Notes: generated by a model from the letters alone, not told the origin. A stretch of DNA of 64,000 nucleotides from Fluviicola sp. (GCA_002734085.1 NVXV01000009.1:95423-159422), one strand, 5' to 3'; shown: positions 1-10,038, counted from the stretch's first letter. Translations and numbers: made by a program.

Positions 1-755
1 ATATATGTACCTAACATCAACTCCATAAAACCTTGTTGATATTGGTAAATCATATTCGGCATTATAGATGTTTCATTTGTATATTGAGATTTCTGTCCTA
101 ATGGAATAGTTGCACCAACGTGTGCATTTAAACGAATAGGCATTGGGCTATTTCCAATAATGACTGATTCGTTTGGCATATTAAGGTGATGACCAGCTAC
201 ACCAAAGAAGAAATTTTCGGTAAAACCAACCATTCCTGCAGAAGCATCAAAAAACCCTCTTGAACCACCTCTGGGAACATCACCAGTTGCATAAATAAAT
301 CCTCTTCTTGGGTCTATCATATCACCAAAAGTCAATTTATCCCAATCCAGAAATTTTTGATTCCATGTTGCTTTAGCAGCAAACATCATTGTAAATTTTC
401 TATTAACCTTAAGATGATAATTGTAAATCAAACTAAGTGTAGTGTGATTAATTGTACCCTTCCCCTGTTGGTCATGCGTTGCAATTATACCGATACCACC
501 ATTAATGTTTTTGAAATACTGGTCATAAGAAGCAGAGTAGGTAACGAACGTACCAGACAATGCAGGCCACTGATTTCTGTAATTAAGTGCAATTCTTGGA
601 CACCCGTGACTACCTGCAAAAGCAGGGTTCAAATATATCGGGTTCGCATAAAATTGCGAAAACTGCGGATCCTGAGCATTTACAGAGCTCGGTAACGTCA
701 AGATTACCAGCAATGTAGCAACAATAGGATATGTTAAAATTTTCTTTTTTAGCAT
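1..755 (-). CDS. PorP/SprF family T9SS outer-membrane protein (C-terminus beyond left edge)
   Basis: Partial gene; the ATG is at 753-755 and the frame stays open to base 1, giving about 251 residues. The N-terminus is a signal peptide (MLKKKILTYPIVATLLVI... ending SVNAQ). It is followed by the family hallmark SQFYANPIYLNPAFAG near residues 32-47 and by alternating amphipathic strands typical of an outer-membrane beta barrel. PorP/SprF proteins belong to the type IX secretion and gliding machinery; the PorP/SprF-like paralogues usually anchor gliding-type (type B) substrates at the cell surface. Full family length is about 300-330 residues, so roughly the last fifth is missing here. The gene is divergent from porU, which supports a T9SS role. 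Which paralogue it is cannot be told without its neighbour to the left. Confidence 0.9.
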   Translation of the reverse strand, partial: MLKKKILTYPIVATLLVILTLPSSVNAQDPQFSQFYANPIYLNPAFAGSHGCPRIALNYRNQWPALSGTFVTYSASYDQYFKNINGGIGIIATHDQQGKGTINHTTLSLIYNYHLKVNRKFTMMFAAKATWNQKFLDWDKLTFGDMIDPRRGFIYATGDVPRGGSRGFFDASAGMVGFTENFFFGVAGHHLNMPNESVIIGNSPMPIRLNAHVGATIPLGQKSQYTNETSIMPNMIYQYQQGFMELMLGTY

Positions 756-817
756 AATACTAATTTGGCGAATACACAAACAACCGTCAATTTTACGAAA
801 AAAATTGCTGATAGTTA

Positions 818-825
818 CAAAAATA
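818..825 (-). promoter_or_regulatory. Candidate -7 promoter box (TATTTTTG) for porP/sprF
   Basis: Read on the minus strand, this matches the Bacteroidetes -7 consensus TAnnTTTG and lies 63 nt upstream of the porP/sprF ATG. No clear -33 TTG is present at the expected spacing, so the call rests on one box and its position. Confidence 0.35.
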
Positions 826-922
826 TTAAAGTTCTTTTAAAATAAGCGTGTATTTTCGACGTTTTATAATTCGAATTGTATAATTGAACAATAACTAAAT
901 TAAACAGTTTTAATAATAGATA

Positions 923-3900
923 ATGAAACCTATGAAATATTTCAAGACGTTTTTTTTAAGCTTAACTTCTTTATTAGTCGCTTCAAACGTAGTTTTTTCT
1001 CAAGAATTTAATATTGAGTTAAATTGGTCTGCGAAACCTGCAGAAGCAAACTCTGAAGGAGGTTCGGTAAAATACCCTGCATTAGAAGGAGGAGTATTTG
1101 ATGGTGAGAGTTTGTACTATATTAAAAGATGGGATCGAAAAAACCCCAATATTAAATGGGAGTTAGAAGTTGAAGAAGTTTCATTATCGCCTGCAACGAC
1201 TTTTGAAAAGAATTTTATCAAAGAACATAAGATTAAAGTAAATGGTACTCCTAGTTTCAAATATAAGAATCATAAGGCATTAGGTAAACCAATAACCTCT
1301 GTTGTATTAAATCCTTTTATTAAAGAGAATGGTGAAATCAAGAAGATCTCTTCTATTTCATTTAAGAAGAAGAATATACAAGTATATCAACTGAAAAATG
1401 GTCACGAATTTGCTGCGAATTCAGTTTTGCAAAATGGTTCTGGTGAATGGTATAAAATTAAGGTAGAGGAAGATGGTGTGCATATTCTAACATATAGCTT
1501 CCTTCAATCCATAGGTGTAAATGTAGATGCGTTAAACCCAAACCATCTTAATGTATATGGAAATGGTTTTGGAAGACTCCCAGAAAATAATAGCGATTAT
1601 AGACCAGATGATTTGATCAAGAATGATATTTTAATTCAAGGAGATGGAGACGGTTCGTTTGACCAAAATGACTATGCTCTATTCTTTGCTAGAGGTCCTC
1701 ACAAGTGGGTGGAGTCTGGTTCTACAGGATTTAAAAGGATCTTAAATAATTATGCGAACTATTCTGCATACTATATTAACATAAATCCATCTGAAACGGC
1801 AGCGAGAATTCAAAATGCGGACTTAAGTGCATCTCCTTCGAATCAAACGGTTAACAAGTATAATTCTTATGCAATTCATGAAAGAGGGCTAGTTAACCTA
1901 ATTAAAGGTGGTCAAAGATGGTATGGTGAGAAATTTGATGTAGCCCTTACACAAAACTTTTCTTTTAATATACCACAACTCGACCCATCCAGTACGACAA
2001 TAGTGAAGAGCTTTATGGCTTGCAAGGAAGGGGGTTCAGGTTCTTCAGTTACTTTTGATATAAAACATAATGGAACTACTATTGGCTTTGATTCGTTTCC
2101 TACCTCAGCCGCTGATAGTTATTCGAGAGCAGGATTTACTACACTTCCTGGTAATTTCAACCCAACTTCAGGGTCGTTTACATTAAGTGTATCCTTTAAC
2201 CGTGTGTCCCCCAGTGATTATGCTTATTTAGACTATATAGAAGTCAATGCACGTAGCTTTTTGAACTTTCATAGTAATGGTTTTGAATTTAGAGACAGAG
2301 AATCTGTAGGTGTTGGAAATGTATCTGAGTTTCAAATAGGAAACTTTCCTTCCAATGCACAAGTGTGGGAAACTACAGATTGGACAAAACCAAAGTTGGT
2401 GAATGGCACTAACAATTCAGGAACTTATTCTTTTACGGTTGAGACTGATAGCTTGAGAACCTTTATGACATTTAATAGTTCAGATTATAAAACACCGACT
2501 TTTATAGGAACAGTAAATAACCAAAATCTACATGGTTTAGCTCAGGCAGACTACCTAATTGTAACTCATCCTTCATTTTTAAGTCAGGCAAATAGGCTGG
2601 CTTCACTTCACCAAAATAATGGAATGTCTGTCCATGTAGTTACTACACAGCAGGTGTACAATGAATTTTCGGGAGGAACACAAGACCCAACTGCTATTAA
2701 GTTTTTTGCTAAAATGTTTTACGATCGAGCTGAAGGTGATCCTAATTTAATGCCTAAATACCTATGTCTATTTGGTGATGGTACTTATGATCCGCTAAAT
2801 AGAGTTTCAAATAATAATTATATGGTACCTGTCTACCATACAGTTACATCTGAAGGTTATATTTCAACATTGCTATCGGATGATTATTTCGGGTTTTTGG
2901 ATTTCGGTGAATCCTTTGATTCAGCAGATGCTTTAGATATTGCTGTTGGGAGAATTGTAGCGACAACTCAAGAACACGCGGTTGATTTAATCAATAAAGT
3001 GGAACACTACATGAAGAATGGTTCTTCGATTTATGCGGGTGAAGATTTATCTTGTGGAGAAGATGGTTATATCTCGACACACGGTGATTGGCGTCTCAAA
3101 TATACTATGATTACAGATGACGAGGAAAATGGTTATTTCGTGGTTAATGATACTGAACCTGCTTACGCTCATGTAACAGCAACTCATCCAGAGATGAATG
3201 CGAAAAAAATCTACTCAGATGCATATACACAAATTTCAACGGCTGGGGGAGAAAGGTATCCCGATGTTAATGAAGATATTAATAGGACCTTATCTTCAGG
3301 ATCACTTGTAACTTGTTTCGTAGGGCATGGTGGTGCAATGGGAGCAGCTTCTGAGAGAATTATTACTGTTGGACAGATCCAAGGTTGGGATAATATAGAT
3401 CGTTTAACACTATTTGTTTCTGCTACCTGTGAATTTGGAAGAATAGATGATAACGAAAGAGTGTCTGCTGGTGAATATATGGCATTAAATCCAGTTGGTG
3501 GAGCAATTGCACTTATGACTACTACTAGAGCCATATATTTTTCTACAAATTCAGCGACTACGGAGAGTTTTTTTAATAATGTGTTTTTGAGAAATGGCAA
3601 TGAAGAGCCTTTAACCTTTGGCGAAATTATCACACAAACTAAAAATGGCGTTACTGGTGGAAATAATAAAAGAAGTTTTATGCTCCTTGGAGATCCAGCA
3701 TTAAAAATAGCTTTGCCTTTTGAAAAAGTAGTACTTGATTCTATTAATAACGTTGATGTAAGTATTGAGAATGATACGTTAAGAGCTTTGTCTAAGGCTA
3801 GAATGAAAGGGCATATCGAAGATCAATTTGGAAACACTTTGCCTGGTTACAATGGAATTTTACAGCCAGCAGTTTATGACAAACCTAAACAAACAGCTAC

Positions 3901-4804
3901 ATTAGGTCAGGATGCAGGCTCCCCAGTTATAAATTATGAAGAGCAAATGAATATTCTTTACCGTGGTAAGGTAACTATAGCCAATGGTATATTTGATTTT
4001 GATTTTATTGTACCCAAAGATATCAATTACTCATATGGTAACGGGAAAGTGAGTTTTTATGGATTTGAGAATAATGACTTAACTTCAGGTGGGTATAGTA
4101 AATCCTTTTTAATTGGTGGAATAGATACTACTGGTCTAAATGATGACATTGGCCCTGAAATCACGCTTTACCTCAATGATGAAAACTTTGTAAATGGAGG
4201 GATATCAGATGAAACACCAATATTAATAGCTGAACTGTTTGATGAAAGCGGTATCAACACAGTTGGAAATGGTATCGGACATGATATCACCATGATTTTG
4301 GATGAAAACACATCAGAAGCTGTTGTATTAAATGATTTTTATGAGGCTGACCTAGACACTTATCAAAGTGGATCATTGAATTACCAACTTTCCACCTTAG
4401 AACCAGGTCTACATACGCTCACTTTTAAAGCTTGGGATGTAAATAATAATTCAAGCGAAAAAACAATTGAATTTACTGTTCAGGAAAGTCAAGAACTTGC
4501 TTTGGATCACGTTCTAAATTATCCCAACCCTTTTACGACAAGCACAGAGTTTTATTTTGAACACAATCAAGTGTGTTCTGCACTGGAGACCCAAATTGAA
4601 ATTTATACGGTTACTGGACGCTTAGTTAAAACCATTAATGAAATGGTTGAAACAAGAGGTTTTAGAACCGAAGGGATACACTGGGATGGTCGTGATGAGT
4701 ATGGTGACCAACTTGGGAAAGGTGTTTATGTATACCGTGTAACAGTAAAAAATCCAGATGGATTGGAAACACGAGCAATAGAAAAATTATATCTTTTAAA
4801 ATAG
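923..4804 (+). CDS. porU: Type IX secretion system sortase PorU (gingipain-like C25 peptidase)
   Basis: 1293 residues. PorU is the T9SS cell-surface sortase that removes the C-terminal signal of cargo and attaches cargo to A-LPS. A signal peptide ends at VVFSQ (about residue 27). An N-terminal beta-rich region is followed by the C25 (gingipain/caspase-like) domain, about residues 540-930. The catalytic pair is visible as His802 in the FVGHGG motif and Cys836 in SATCEFG, with the usual spacing of about 34 residues. After Ig-like modules the protein ends in a FlgD/T9SS-like domain (LNYPNPF ... GKGVYVYRVTVKN ... IEKLYLLK). The length fits Flavobacteriia PorU (1150-1300). porV follows 124 nt downstream, the classical partner order. 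The start ATG is the first in frame and directly precedes the signal peptide. Confidence 0.95.
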   Translation: MKPMKYFKTFFLSLTSLLVASNVVFSQEFNIELNWSAKPAEANSEGGSVKYPALEGGVFDGESLYYIKRWDRKNPNIKWELEVEEVSLSPATTFEKNFIKEHKIKVNGTPSFKYKNHKALGKPITSVVLNPFIKENGEIKKISSISFKKKNIQVYQLKNGHEFAANSVLQNGSGEWYKIKVEEDGVHILTYSFLQSIGVNVDALNPNHLNVYGNGFGRLPENNSDYRPDDLIKNDILIQGDGDGSFDQNDYALFFARGPHKWVESGSTGFKRILNNYANYSAYYININPSETAARIQNADLSASPSNQTVNKYNSYAIHERGLVNLIKGGQRWYGEKFDVALTQNFSFNIPQLDPSSTTIVKSFMACKEGGSGSSVTFDIKHNGTTIGFDSFPTSAADSYSRAGFTTLPGNFNPTSGSFTLSVSFNRVSPSDYAYLDYIEVNARSFLNFHSNGFEFRDRESVGVGNVSEFQIGNFPSNAQVWETTDWTKPKLVNGTNNSGTYSFTVETDSLRTFMTFNSSDYKTPTFIGTVNNQNLHGLAQADYLIVTHPSFLSQANRLASLHQNNGMSVHVVTTQQVYNEFSGGTQDPTAIKFFAKMFYDRAEGDPNLMPKYLCLFGDGTYDPLNRVSNNNYMVPVYHTVTSEGYISTLLSDDYFGFLDFGESFDSADALDIAVGRIVATTQEHAVDLINKVEHYMKNGSSIYAGEDLSCGEDGYISTHGDWRLKYTMITDDEENGYFVVNDTEPAYAHVTATHPEMNAKKIYSDAYTQISTAGGERYPDVNEDINRTLSSGSLVTCFVGHGGAMGAASERIITVGQIQGWDNIDRLTLFVSATCEFGRIDDNERVSAGEYMALNPVGGAIALMTTTRAIYFSTNSATTESFFNNVFLRNGNEEPLTFGEIITQTKNGVTGGNNKRSFMLLGDPALKIALPFEKVVLDSINNVDVSIENDTLRALSKARMKGHIEDQFGNTLPGYNGILQPAVYDKPKQTATLGQDAGSPVINYEEQMNILYRGKVTIANGIFDFDFIVPKDINYSYGNGKVSFYGFENNDLTSGGYSKSFLIGGIDTTGLNDDIGPEITLYLNDENFVNGGISDETPILIAELFDESGINTVGNGIGHDITMILDENTSEAVVLNDFYEADLDTYQSGSLNYQLSTLEPGLHTLTFKAWDVNNNSSEKTIEFTVQESQELALDHVLNYPNPFTTSTEFYFEHNQVCSALETQIEIYTVTGRLVKTINEMVETRGFRTEGIHWDGRDEYGDQLGKGVYVYRVTVKNPDGLETRAIEKLYLLK

Positions 4805-4831
4805 GAACACAATATAATTTATCTATTTACG

Positions 4832-4839
4832 TATATTTG
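4832..4839 (+). promoter_or_regulatory. Candidate -7 box (TATATTTG) for porV-ispF
   Basis: Matches TAnnTTTG in the 124-nt gap between porU and porV, about 90 nt upstream of the porV ATG. It suggests that porV and ispF can be transcribed independently of porU. No good -33 TTG was found. Confidence 0.4.
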
Positions 4840-4928
4840 TGTTATGCAAGTTAAACAAATTTGATTTTTCATCGTTTAGATGTTGTCAAATTAACTTGAG
4901 ACTTTAATTCTTGAAAAGAATAAAACGA

Positions 4929-6218
4929 ATGAATTTGAAAAACATTATTACAAATAAAACATCCTTTCTTGTTGGATTTAGCGTATTATTTAGTGCTATT
5001 TCGTTTGGACAAGGAAGTAATGCTACAGACGCTGAGGATCTTCAATTGAATACGATTACCACCGCTGTGCCTTTTGTTCAGATTACTCCTGACTCTAGGT
5101 CTGGTGCGATGGGAGATGTTGGAACAGCACTCAGTCCAAGTTCTAGTTCTCTTTTTTGGAATACTTCAATGTTATCTTTTTCTGAAGATGATTCAGAAGT
5201 TTCTCTTTCTTATTCTCCATGGTTGCAAAATTTAGCTTCTGATATTAATTTGTCACATTTGGCTGGTTTTGTAAGGTTAAATGATAGAAACGTTATTGGT
5301 GGTTCTTTGCGCTTTTTTAGTTTGGGAGAAATTGTTTTTACAGATAACAATGGAGCTACAACAATCATTCATACACCAACCGAGTGGGAGTTATTGCTCG
5401 GCTATGCCTTTAAACTGAACGATAAATTTTCTCTTGGATTAAATGGGAAATTTATAACTTCAAATCTAACAGCTGGTGTGAATGTTCAAGGAGCTTCTAC
5501 GAATGCTGGATTAGCTGGTGCAGCAGATGTGTCTTTTTCTTATTTGAATAAAGATGTGAGATATGGAGGGACAGATGGATCACTTGCTTTTGGAATAACA
5601 TTGAACAATGTTGGAAACAAGATTTCATATACTGCTGAAAACGAAAGAGATTTTTTACCAACGAATTTGAAATTAGGTACAGCATTAACTTTTGATTTAG
5701 ATCCATATAATAGTGTAACATGGGCAGTTGACGTTTCTAAATTATTAGTACCAACGCCTCCAATCATGAACAGTAGCGGTGATATTATGTCTGGTTACGA
5801 TCCAAATGTTGGTGTGGTTCCAGGAATGCTTCAATCTTTTTACGATGCACCAGGTGCTTTGGCAAGAGATGAAAATGGAGACTTCATTGAAAACCCTGAC
5901 GGAACTTACCAGGTAGTAGATGGTTCTAAATTTAAAGAAGAACTATCAGAAATAATGATTGGTACAGGTTTAGAGTACTGGTACAATGATTTATTTGCTG
6001 CCAGAGCAGGTTATTTCTACGAAAGCTTAAATAAAGGAGCGCGTCAGCATCTTACTTTTGGAGTTGGTTTGAGATATAAATTATTTGGTATCGACTTTTC
6101 TTACTTAACTTCTCTAAGAAGAAATAATCCACTTCAAAACACAATTCGCTTTACGTTAAGACTTCACTTAAGTGAAGGTAAAAAATCGAATAGCTCAGGA
6201 ACTGTAAAACCAGAGTAA
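4929..6218 (+). CDS. porV: Type IX secretion system outer-membrane protein PorV (LptO)
   Basis: About 429 residues from the ATG at 4929. A TTG at 4911 would add six residues (MKRIKR), but the ATG better places the signal peptide, which ends near SFGQG. PorV is a FadL-like 14-strand outer-membrane barrel that takes substrates from the SprA translocon and carries them to PorU. Evidence is the N-terminal PDSRSGAMGDVGTALSP motif typical of PorV/PorQ (UPF0164-like), repeated beta-strand patterning, the C-terminal DFSYLTSLRRNNPLQNTIRFTL end of a barrel (given here in part), and position directly after porU. Ten nt separate it from ispF, so the two are probably co-transcribed. Confidence 0.93.
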   Translation: MNLKNIITNKTSFLVGFSVLFSAISFGQGSNATDAEDLQLNTITTAVPFVQITPDSRSGAMGDVGTALSPSSSSLFWNTSMLSFSEDDSEVSLSYSPWLQNLASDINLSHLAGFVRLNDRNVIGGSLRFFSLGEIVFTDNNGATTIIHTPTEWELLLGYAFKLNDKFSLGLNGKFITSNLTAGVNVQGASTNAGLAGAADVSFSYLNKDVRYGGTDGSLAFGITLNNVGNKISYTAENERDFLPTNLKLGTALTFDLDPYNSVTWAVDVSKLLVPTPPIMNSSGDIMSGYDPNVGVVPGMLQSFYDAPGALARDENGDFIENPDGTYQVVDGSKFKEELSEIMIGTGLEYWYNDLFAARAGYFYESLNKGARQHLTFGVGLRYKLFGIDFSYLTSLRRNNPLQNTIRFTLRLHLSEGKKSNSSGTVKPE

Positions 6219-6228
6219 TCACAAATAC

Positions 6229-6708
6229 ATGAATATTAAAATTGGATTTGGCGTAGACGTACATCAACTAGTTGAAAATAGAGATTTATTCATTGGTGGT
6301 GTCAAGCTAGATTCAAAGTTAGGTGCATTGGGTCATTCTGATGCAGATGTGCTTTTACACGCTATTTGTGATGCGCTCTTAGGCGCTTTAAACCTTCGTG
6401 ATATAGGTTTTCATTTTTCTGATAAAGACCCAAAATATAAAGGAATTGACAGTCAAATATTATTGAAAGAAGCTTTTAAGTTGATTAAAGACAAAGGATT
6501 TGTTCTAGGTAATATTGATGCTACTGTAATTTTGGAACAACCTAAAGTAAATCCACACATTCCTAAAATGCAAGAGATAATAGCGGATATTTTGGAAACT
6601 GAGATAGATAATGTTTCAATCAAGGCTACAACACACGAAAAAGTAGATTCTTTTGGCGAAAATAGGGCTATCAAAGCTTATGCAGTTTGTCTTTTAATGA
6701 AGGGCTAA
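6229..6708 (+). CDS. ispF: 2-C-methyl-D-erythritol 2,4-cyclodiphosphate synthase
   Basis: 159 residues, the normal IspF length. IspF is a cytosolic homotrimer that turns 4-diphosphocytidyl-methylerythritol 2-phosphate into the cyclic diphosphate in the MEP isoprenoid pathway. The zinc-binding site is visible as FGVDVHQL (Asp8, His10) and GHSDADVLLHAICDALLGA (His42 region). The conserved IKATTHEKVDSFGEN loop near the C-terminus is also present (residues 131-145). It follows porV by 10 nt, and its last bases overlap the end of the convergent feoB by 4 nt. In flavobacteria ispF is often found beside T9SS genes, although the two functions are unrelated. Confidence 0.97.
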   Translation: MNIKIGFGVDVHQLVENRDLFIGGVKLDSKLGALGHSDADVLLHAICDALLGALNLRDIGFHFSDKDPKYKGIDSQILLKEAFKLIKDKGFVLGNIDATVILEQPKVNPHIPKMQEIIADILETEIDNVSIKATTHEKVDSFGENRAIKAYAVCLLMKG

Positions 6709-8771
6709 GTCAACAATTGATAAGTTATCAGACTCCCTAAGTAAGCCATTCCTGTAAAAATTACAAACTGTAGAATCGCTACGCTCCATTTACCCGTTTC
6801 CTGACGAACAATAGCAACAGTACTCATACACTGTAGAGCAAAGACATAGAATATCAAAAGCGAAAAAGCCGTTGCGTAGGAAAACTTAATCGATTTTAAG
6901 CCTCTATTGCCTTCAATATCTCCTTGAACACTATAAATGGTAGCCATGGTACCAACGAATACCTCTCTAGCGGCAAAAGAGGCTACTACAGCTATTCCAA
7001 TTTTCCAATCAAACCCAAGCGGCTTTATAGCAGGTTCTATGGATTGACCAACAATACCGAGGTAAGAGTTTTCCAGTTTCTCACTACTCATTCTAGTCTT
7101 GAGTGAATCATTGTCAAATTGGTTTGTTTCAATTAAAGTAGTGTATTTTGTTTCTACTTCCTGCATTCTATCTGCAGGTCCGAAATAGGACAAAAACCAA
7201 AGAATAATAGATGCAATCAAGATGACTTTACCTGCCTGCAAAATGAAAATTTTCCCCTTGTTTATCATGTTGGTTAATGCATTCTTCAGACTTGGGACTT
7301 TGTAATTAGGTAATTCTAAAATAAAACTATCATCACTTTTAATTTTAGAAAATTTATGAATTAGAAGTGCAATAATAAGACTTGCTACAATACCTAAGAC
7401 GTAAAGTCCCATCATAAAAAGACCCTGTACACTAATAAAGCCTGCGATATACTCTCTCGGGGCAATGAATGAAACTAAAAATACATAAACGGGTAAACGT
7501 GCAGAACAACTCATTAAAGGAGTTATAAATATCGTAATGAATCGTTCTTTTCGATTTTCTATTGATCTAGCAGCCATTATTGCTGGAATCGCACAGGCAA
7601 AACCTCCTACCAATGGTACTATAGACTTTCCATTCATTCCAAATTTTCGCAATAATCCATCTGTCATAAAACTAACTCTAGACAGGTATCCAGTATCCTC
7701 TAAAATGGCTATTAAACCAAATAAAATCATGATTTGTGGGACAAAGACTAAAACACCAGCAAGACCAGCAAAAATTCCATCGGATATAAAGTCAGCAATG
7801 GCGCCTTCTGGCATAAATCCAGCTATCCATTCTCCCAATAACACTACACCATCATTGATGGCATCCATTGGGTAAGCCGCAAATGAAAATATCGCTTGAA
7901 AAATAATAAAGAAAGTCGCTAGAAAAATCAATAATCCCCAAAATGGATGTGTCACGTACTGGTCTATTTTATCAGTAACTGTAGCTCTGTTTTTCTCCGA
8001 TTTCCTAGTGATAAAACTTTTCGTAACTTCGTTAATCTCCGTAACTCGATGATTGATTTCAAGAATTTCTTCTTTTAATCTTTCAAAATTGTTTTTGGCT
8101 AAAATATTCCGAAATTCACTGGCTTTTTCCTCACGTAAATCCGCTTCACCTTGACAAATCAACTTAAAGAGCATATAATCAGATTCAGCGTCGAAAATGT
8201 TTTTAGCTTGATTTAATAAAGAATCATATTTTTCACTTTTAAACCTTGAAATAGTTGGTTTTGTGTTATGATTTTCAGTAAGTTTAATAAGTTCGCTAAC
8301 TCCAGTTCCTTTGCGGGCACTTATCCCAATTGTCGGGACTCCAAAGTGTTTTGAAACCTGTTCTAAATCAATAGTGTCGCCATCCCTTTCCGTAATGTCG
8401 ATCATGTTTATTGCCAAAATCGTAGGAATACCTAAATCGATGACCTGAGAAGCGAAGAATAAATTTCGTGCTAAGTTGGTGCCGTCTGCCACAAATACAA
8501 TTAAATCAGGAAAAGATTCAGAATCGGGTTTGAGGAGTATATCTTGAACAACTTTTTCATCGTCATTTTTAGAAGATAAACTATAGGTCCCAGGTAAGTC
8601 AATTAATTCACAATTTTCACCGTTTGGTAATTTAATTGAACCCGATCGCTTGTTGACCGTGACCCCAGGATAATTACCTACTCTCTGATTAAGACCAGTT
8701 AATCGATTAAACAACGAAGTCTTTCCAGAGTTTGGATTACCTACAAGTGCTATCTTTCTTCTTTTGTTCAT
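6705..8771 (-). CDS. feoB: Ferrous iron transporter FeoB
   Basis: 688 residues from the ATG at 8771. An upstream in-frame ATG at 8864 would add 31 residues, but FeoB proteins normally begin right before the G1 loop (here ALVGNPNSGKTSLFNRLTG), so the internal start is preferred. FeoB is an inner-membrane Fe(II) transporter with an N-terminal GTPase domain: G1 GNPNSGKT, the GNYPGVTV switch I, G3 DLPGTYSL, G4 NMID. A helical linker follows, then a membrane domain with two Gate motifs, including GGFACAIPAIMAARS and ASFAAREVFVGTMATIY. No FeoA is encoded next to it or fused to its N-terminus, and no Fur box was recognised. It converges on ispF and diverges from the monooxygenase at 8903. Confidence 0.95.
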   Translation of the reverse strand: MNKRRKIALVGNPNSGKTSLFNRLTGLNQRVGNYPGVTVNKRSGSIKLPNGENCELIDLPGTYSLSSKNDDEKVVQDILLKPDSESFPDLIVFVADGTNLARNLFFASQVIDLGIPTILAINMIDITERDGDTIDLEQVSKHFGVPTIGISARKGTGVSELIKLTENHNTKPTISRFKSEKYDSLLNQAKNIFDAESDYMLFKLICQGEADLREEKASEFRNILAKNNFERLKEEILEINHRVTEINEVTKSFITRKSEKNRATVTDKIDQYVTHPFWGLLIFLATFFIIFQAIFSFAAYPMDAINDGVVLLGEWIAGFMPEGAIADFISDGIFAGLAGVLVFVPQIMILFGLIAILEDTGYLSRVSFMTDGLLRKFGMNGKSIVPLVGGFACAIPAIMAARSIENRKERFITIFITPLMSCSARLPVYVFLVSFIAPREYIAGFISVQGLFMMGLYVLGIVASLIIALLIHKFSKIKSDDSFILELPNYKVPSLKNALTNMINKGKIFILQAGKVILIASIILWFLSYFGPADRMQEVETKYTTLIETNQFDNDSLKTRMSSEKLENSYLGIVGQSIEPAIKPLGFDWKIGIAVVASFAAREVFVGTMATIYSVQGDIEGNRGLKSIKFSYATAFSLLIFYVFALQCMSTVAIVRQETGKWSVAILQFVIFTGMAYLGSLITYQLLT

Positions 8772-8902
8772 GAGGGACTGCAAAAATGCCAAAAAAAAAT
8801 CGGTTAGTTTATACCTTAACATAGGTATTTTATGACCAAATTTCTTTATTTTAACATATTTCAATCGGTAACACGATACATATTAAAAGTAGAATTTAAA
8901 CT

Positions 8903-9967
8903 ATGAATCAATCAGAGGTTTATGATTGTATAATCATTGGTGGTGGACAAAGCGCTTTAGCTTGTGCTTATTTTTTTAGAAGAACCGACAAAAAGATCCT
9001 TCTACTTGATAAGAATGAAGAGTGTGGCGGTTCATGGCCGAATATTTGGGATTCTTTAGAATTATTTTCACCTGCTGAATTTAATGTTTTACCAGGTTGG
9101 CCAATGCCAAAGACAGAAACCGAATTCCCGAAAAAATCAGACATAATAAATTACCTGTGTGCGTATGAAAAGAGATATGATTTCCCCATTGAGAGAAATG
9201 TAACCGTTTTATCCACTTATCACAACGGAAATTACTTTGAGCTAGATACTACTAAAGAAGTATATAAAACAAAAACTGTGATCTCGGCAACAGGAACTTA
9301 CGGAGCTCCGACTATTCCTAATATTCAAGGATCAAAGGATTTTAATGGTGAACAGCTGCACTCTTCAGAATACAAAGCTCCAGATGAATTTCAAGGTAAA
9401 AATGTATTAGTCGTTGGTGAAGGAAACTCTGGAGCTCAGATTTTAGCAGACTTGTATAAACACACAAACTGTTACTGGGCTGTAAAAGATACCCCCAAAT
9501 TTTTGCCGCCAGATGTGGATGGAAGAGTTTTATTTGACTCAGCCACACAGGTTTATCAGAATAAAAAGACTGGAAAGAAAGATTCAACGATCATTAACCT
9601 GGGTAATATTGTGCGATTACCAAAAGTGAAAGAAGCTGAAAGTAATAAAGTGTACAACAATCATTTTCAACTTGAGAAGTTTGAAGAAAAAGGAATAGTA
9701 AAGTCTAATGGTGATTTTTTGCCTATTGACGTAGTAATTTGGTGTACGGGGTATGGTAACAATACTAAACACCTAAAACCAATCGTTAATCCAGATAAAA
9801 GAGGTAAGATCTTACTAGAAGATAATCAGTCATTAGATATAGAAGGTTTATGGCTTGTTGGATATGGTGGTTGGACAGGTTTTGCCTCTGCAACTATCAT
9901 TGGTGTAGGGAGAACTGCAAAGTCTGTTGTAAAACAATGTGATAAATATCTCGATGAAATAAGCTAA
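8903..9967 (+). CDS. ArsO-like NAD(P)H-dependent flavin monooxygenase
   Basis: 354 residues. It has two Rossmann dinucleotide motifs: IIIGGGQSALACAYF for FAD near the N-terminus and VLVVGEGNSGAQIL for NAD(P)H mid-protein. The central ATG motif of flavin monooxygenases is present (ISATGTYGAPTIP). Several segments follow the ArsO subfamily: GGSWPNIWDSLELFSPAEF, LPGWPMP, FLPPDVDGRVLFDSATQVY, and VIWCTGYG near the end. Family members of this type are annotated as ArsO and occur in some arsenic operons, but no arsR, arsB, arsC or other arsenic gene lies nearby, so a role in arsenic metabolism is not supported by context. The fallback call is a class B-type flavin monooxygenase or thioredoxin-reductase-like oxidoreductase of unknown substrate. 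Confidence 0.8.
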   Translation: MNQSEVYDCIIIGGGQSALACAYFFRRTDKKILLLDKNEECGGSWPNIWDSLELFSPAEFNVLPGWPMPKTETEFPKKSDIINYLCAYEKRYDFPIERNVTVLSTYHNGNYFELDTTKEVYKTKTVISATGTYGAPTIPNIQGSKDFNGEQLHSSEYKAPDEFQGKNVLVVGEGNSGAQILADLYKHTNCYWAVKDTPKFLPPDVDGRVLFDSATQVYQNKKTGKKDSTIINLGNIVRLPKVKEAESNKVYNNHFQLEKFEEKGIVKSNGDFLPIDVVIWCTGYGNNTKHLKPIVNPDKRGKILLEDNQSLDIEGLWLVGYGGWTGFASATIIGVGRTAKSVVKQCDKYLDEIS

Positions 9968-10038
9968 TAGAGACAACTCGCGAGTAAAAAACATAAATAC
10001 TAAGCAAATGATTAAATTCGCAAAGTAGAATATAAGGA

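Noticed and set aside
3211..3633. 140-residue minus frame inside porU
   Set aside because: Antisense shadow of the C25 peptidase domain; no start context and no recognisable product.
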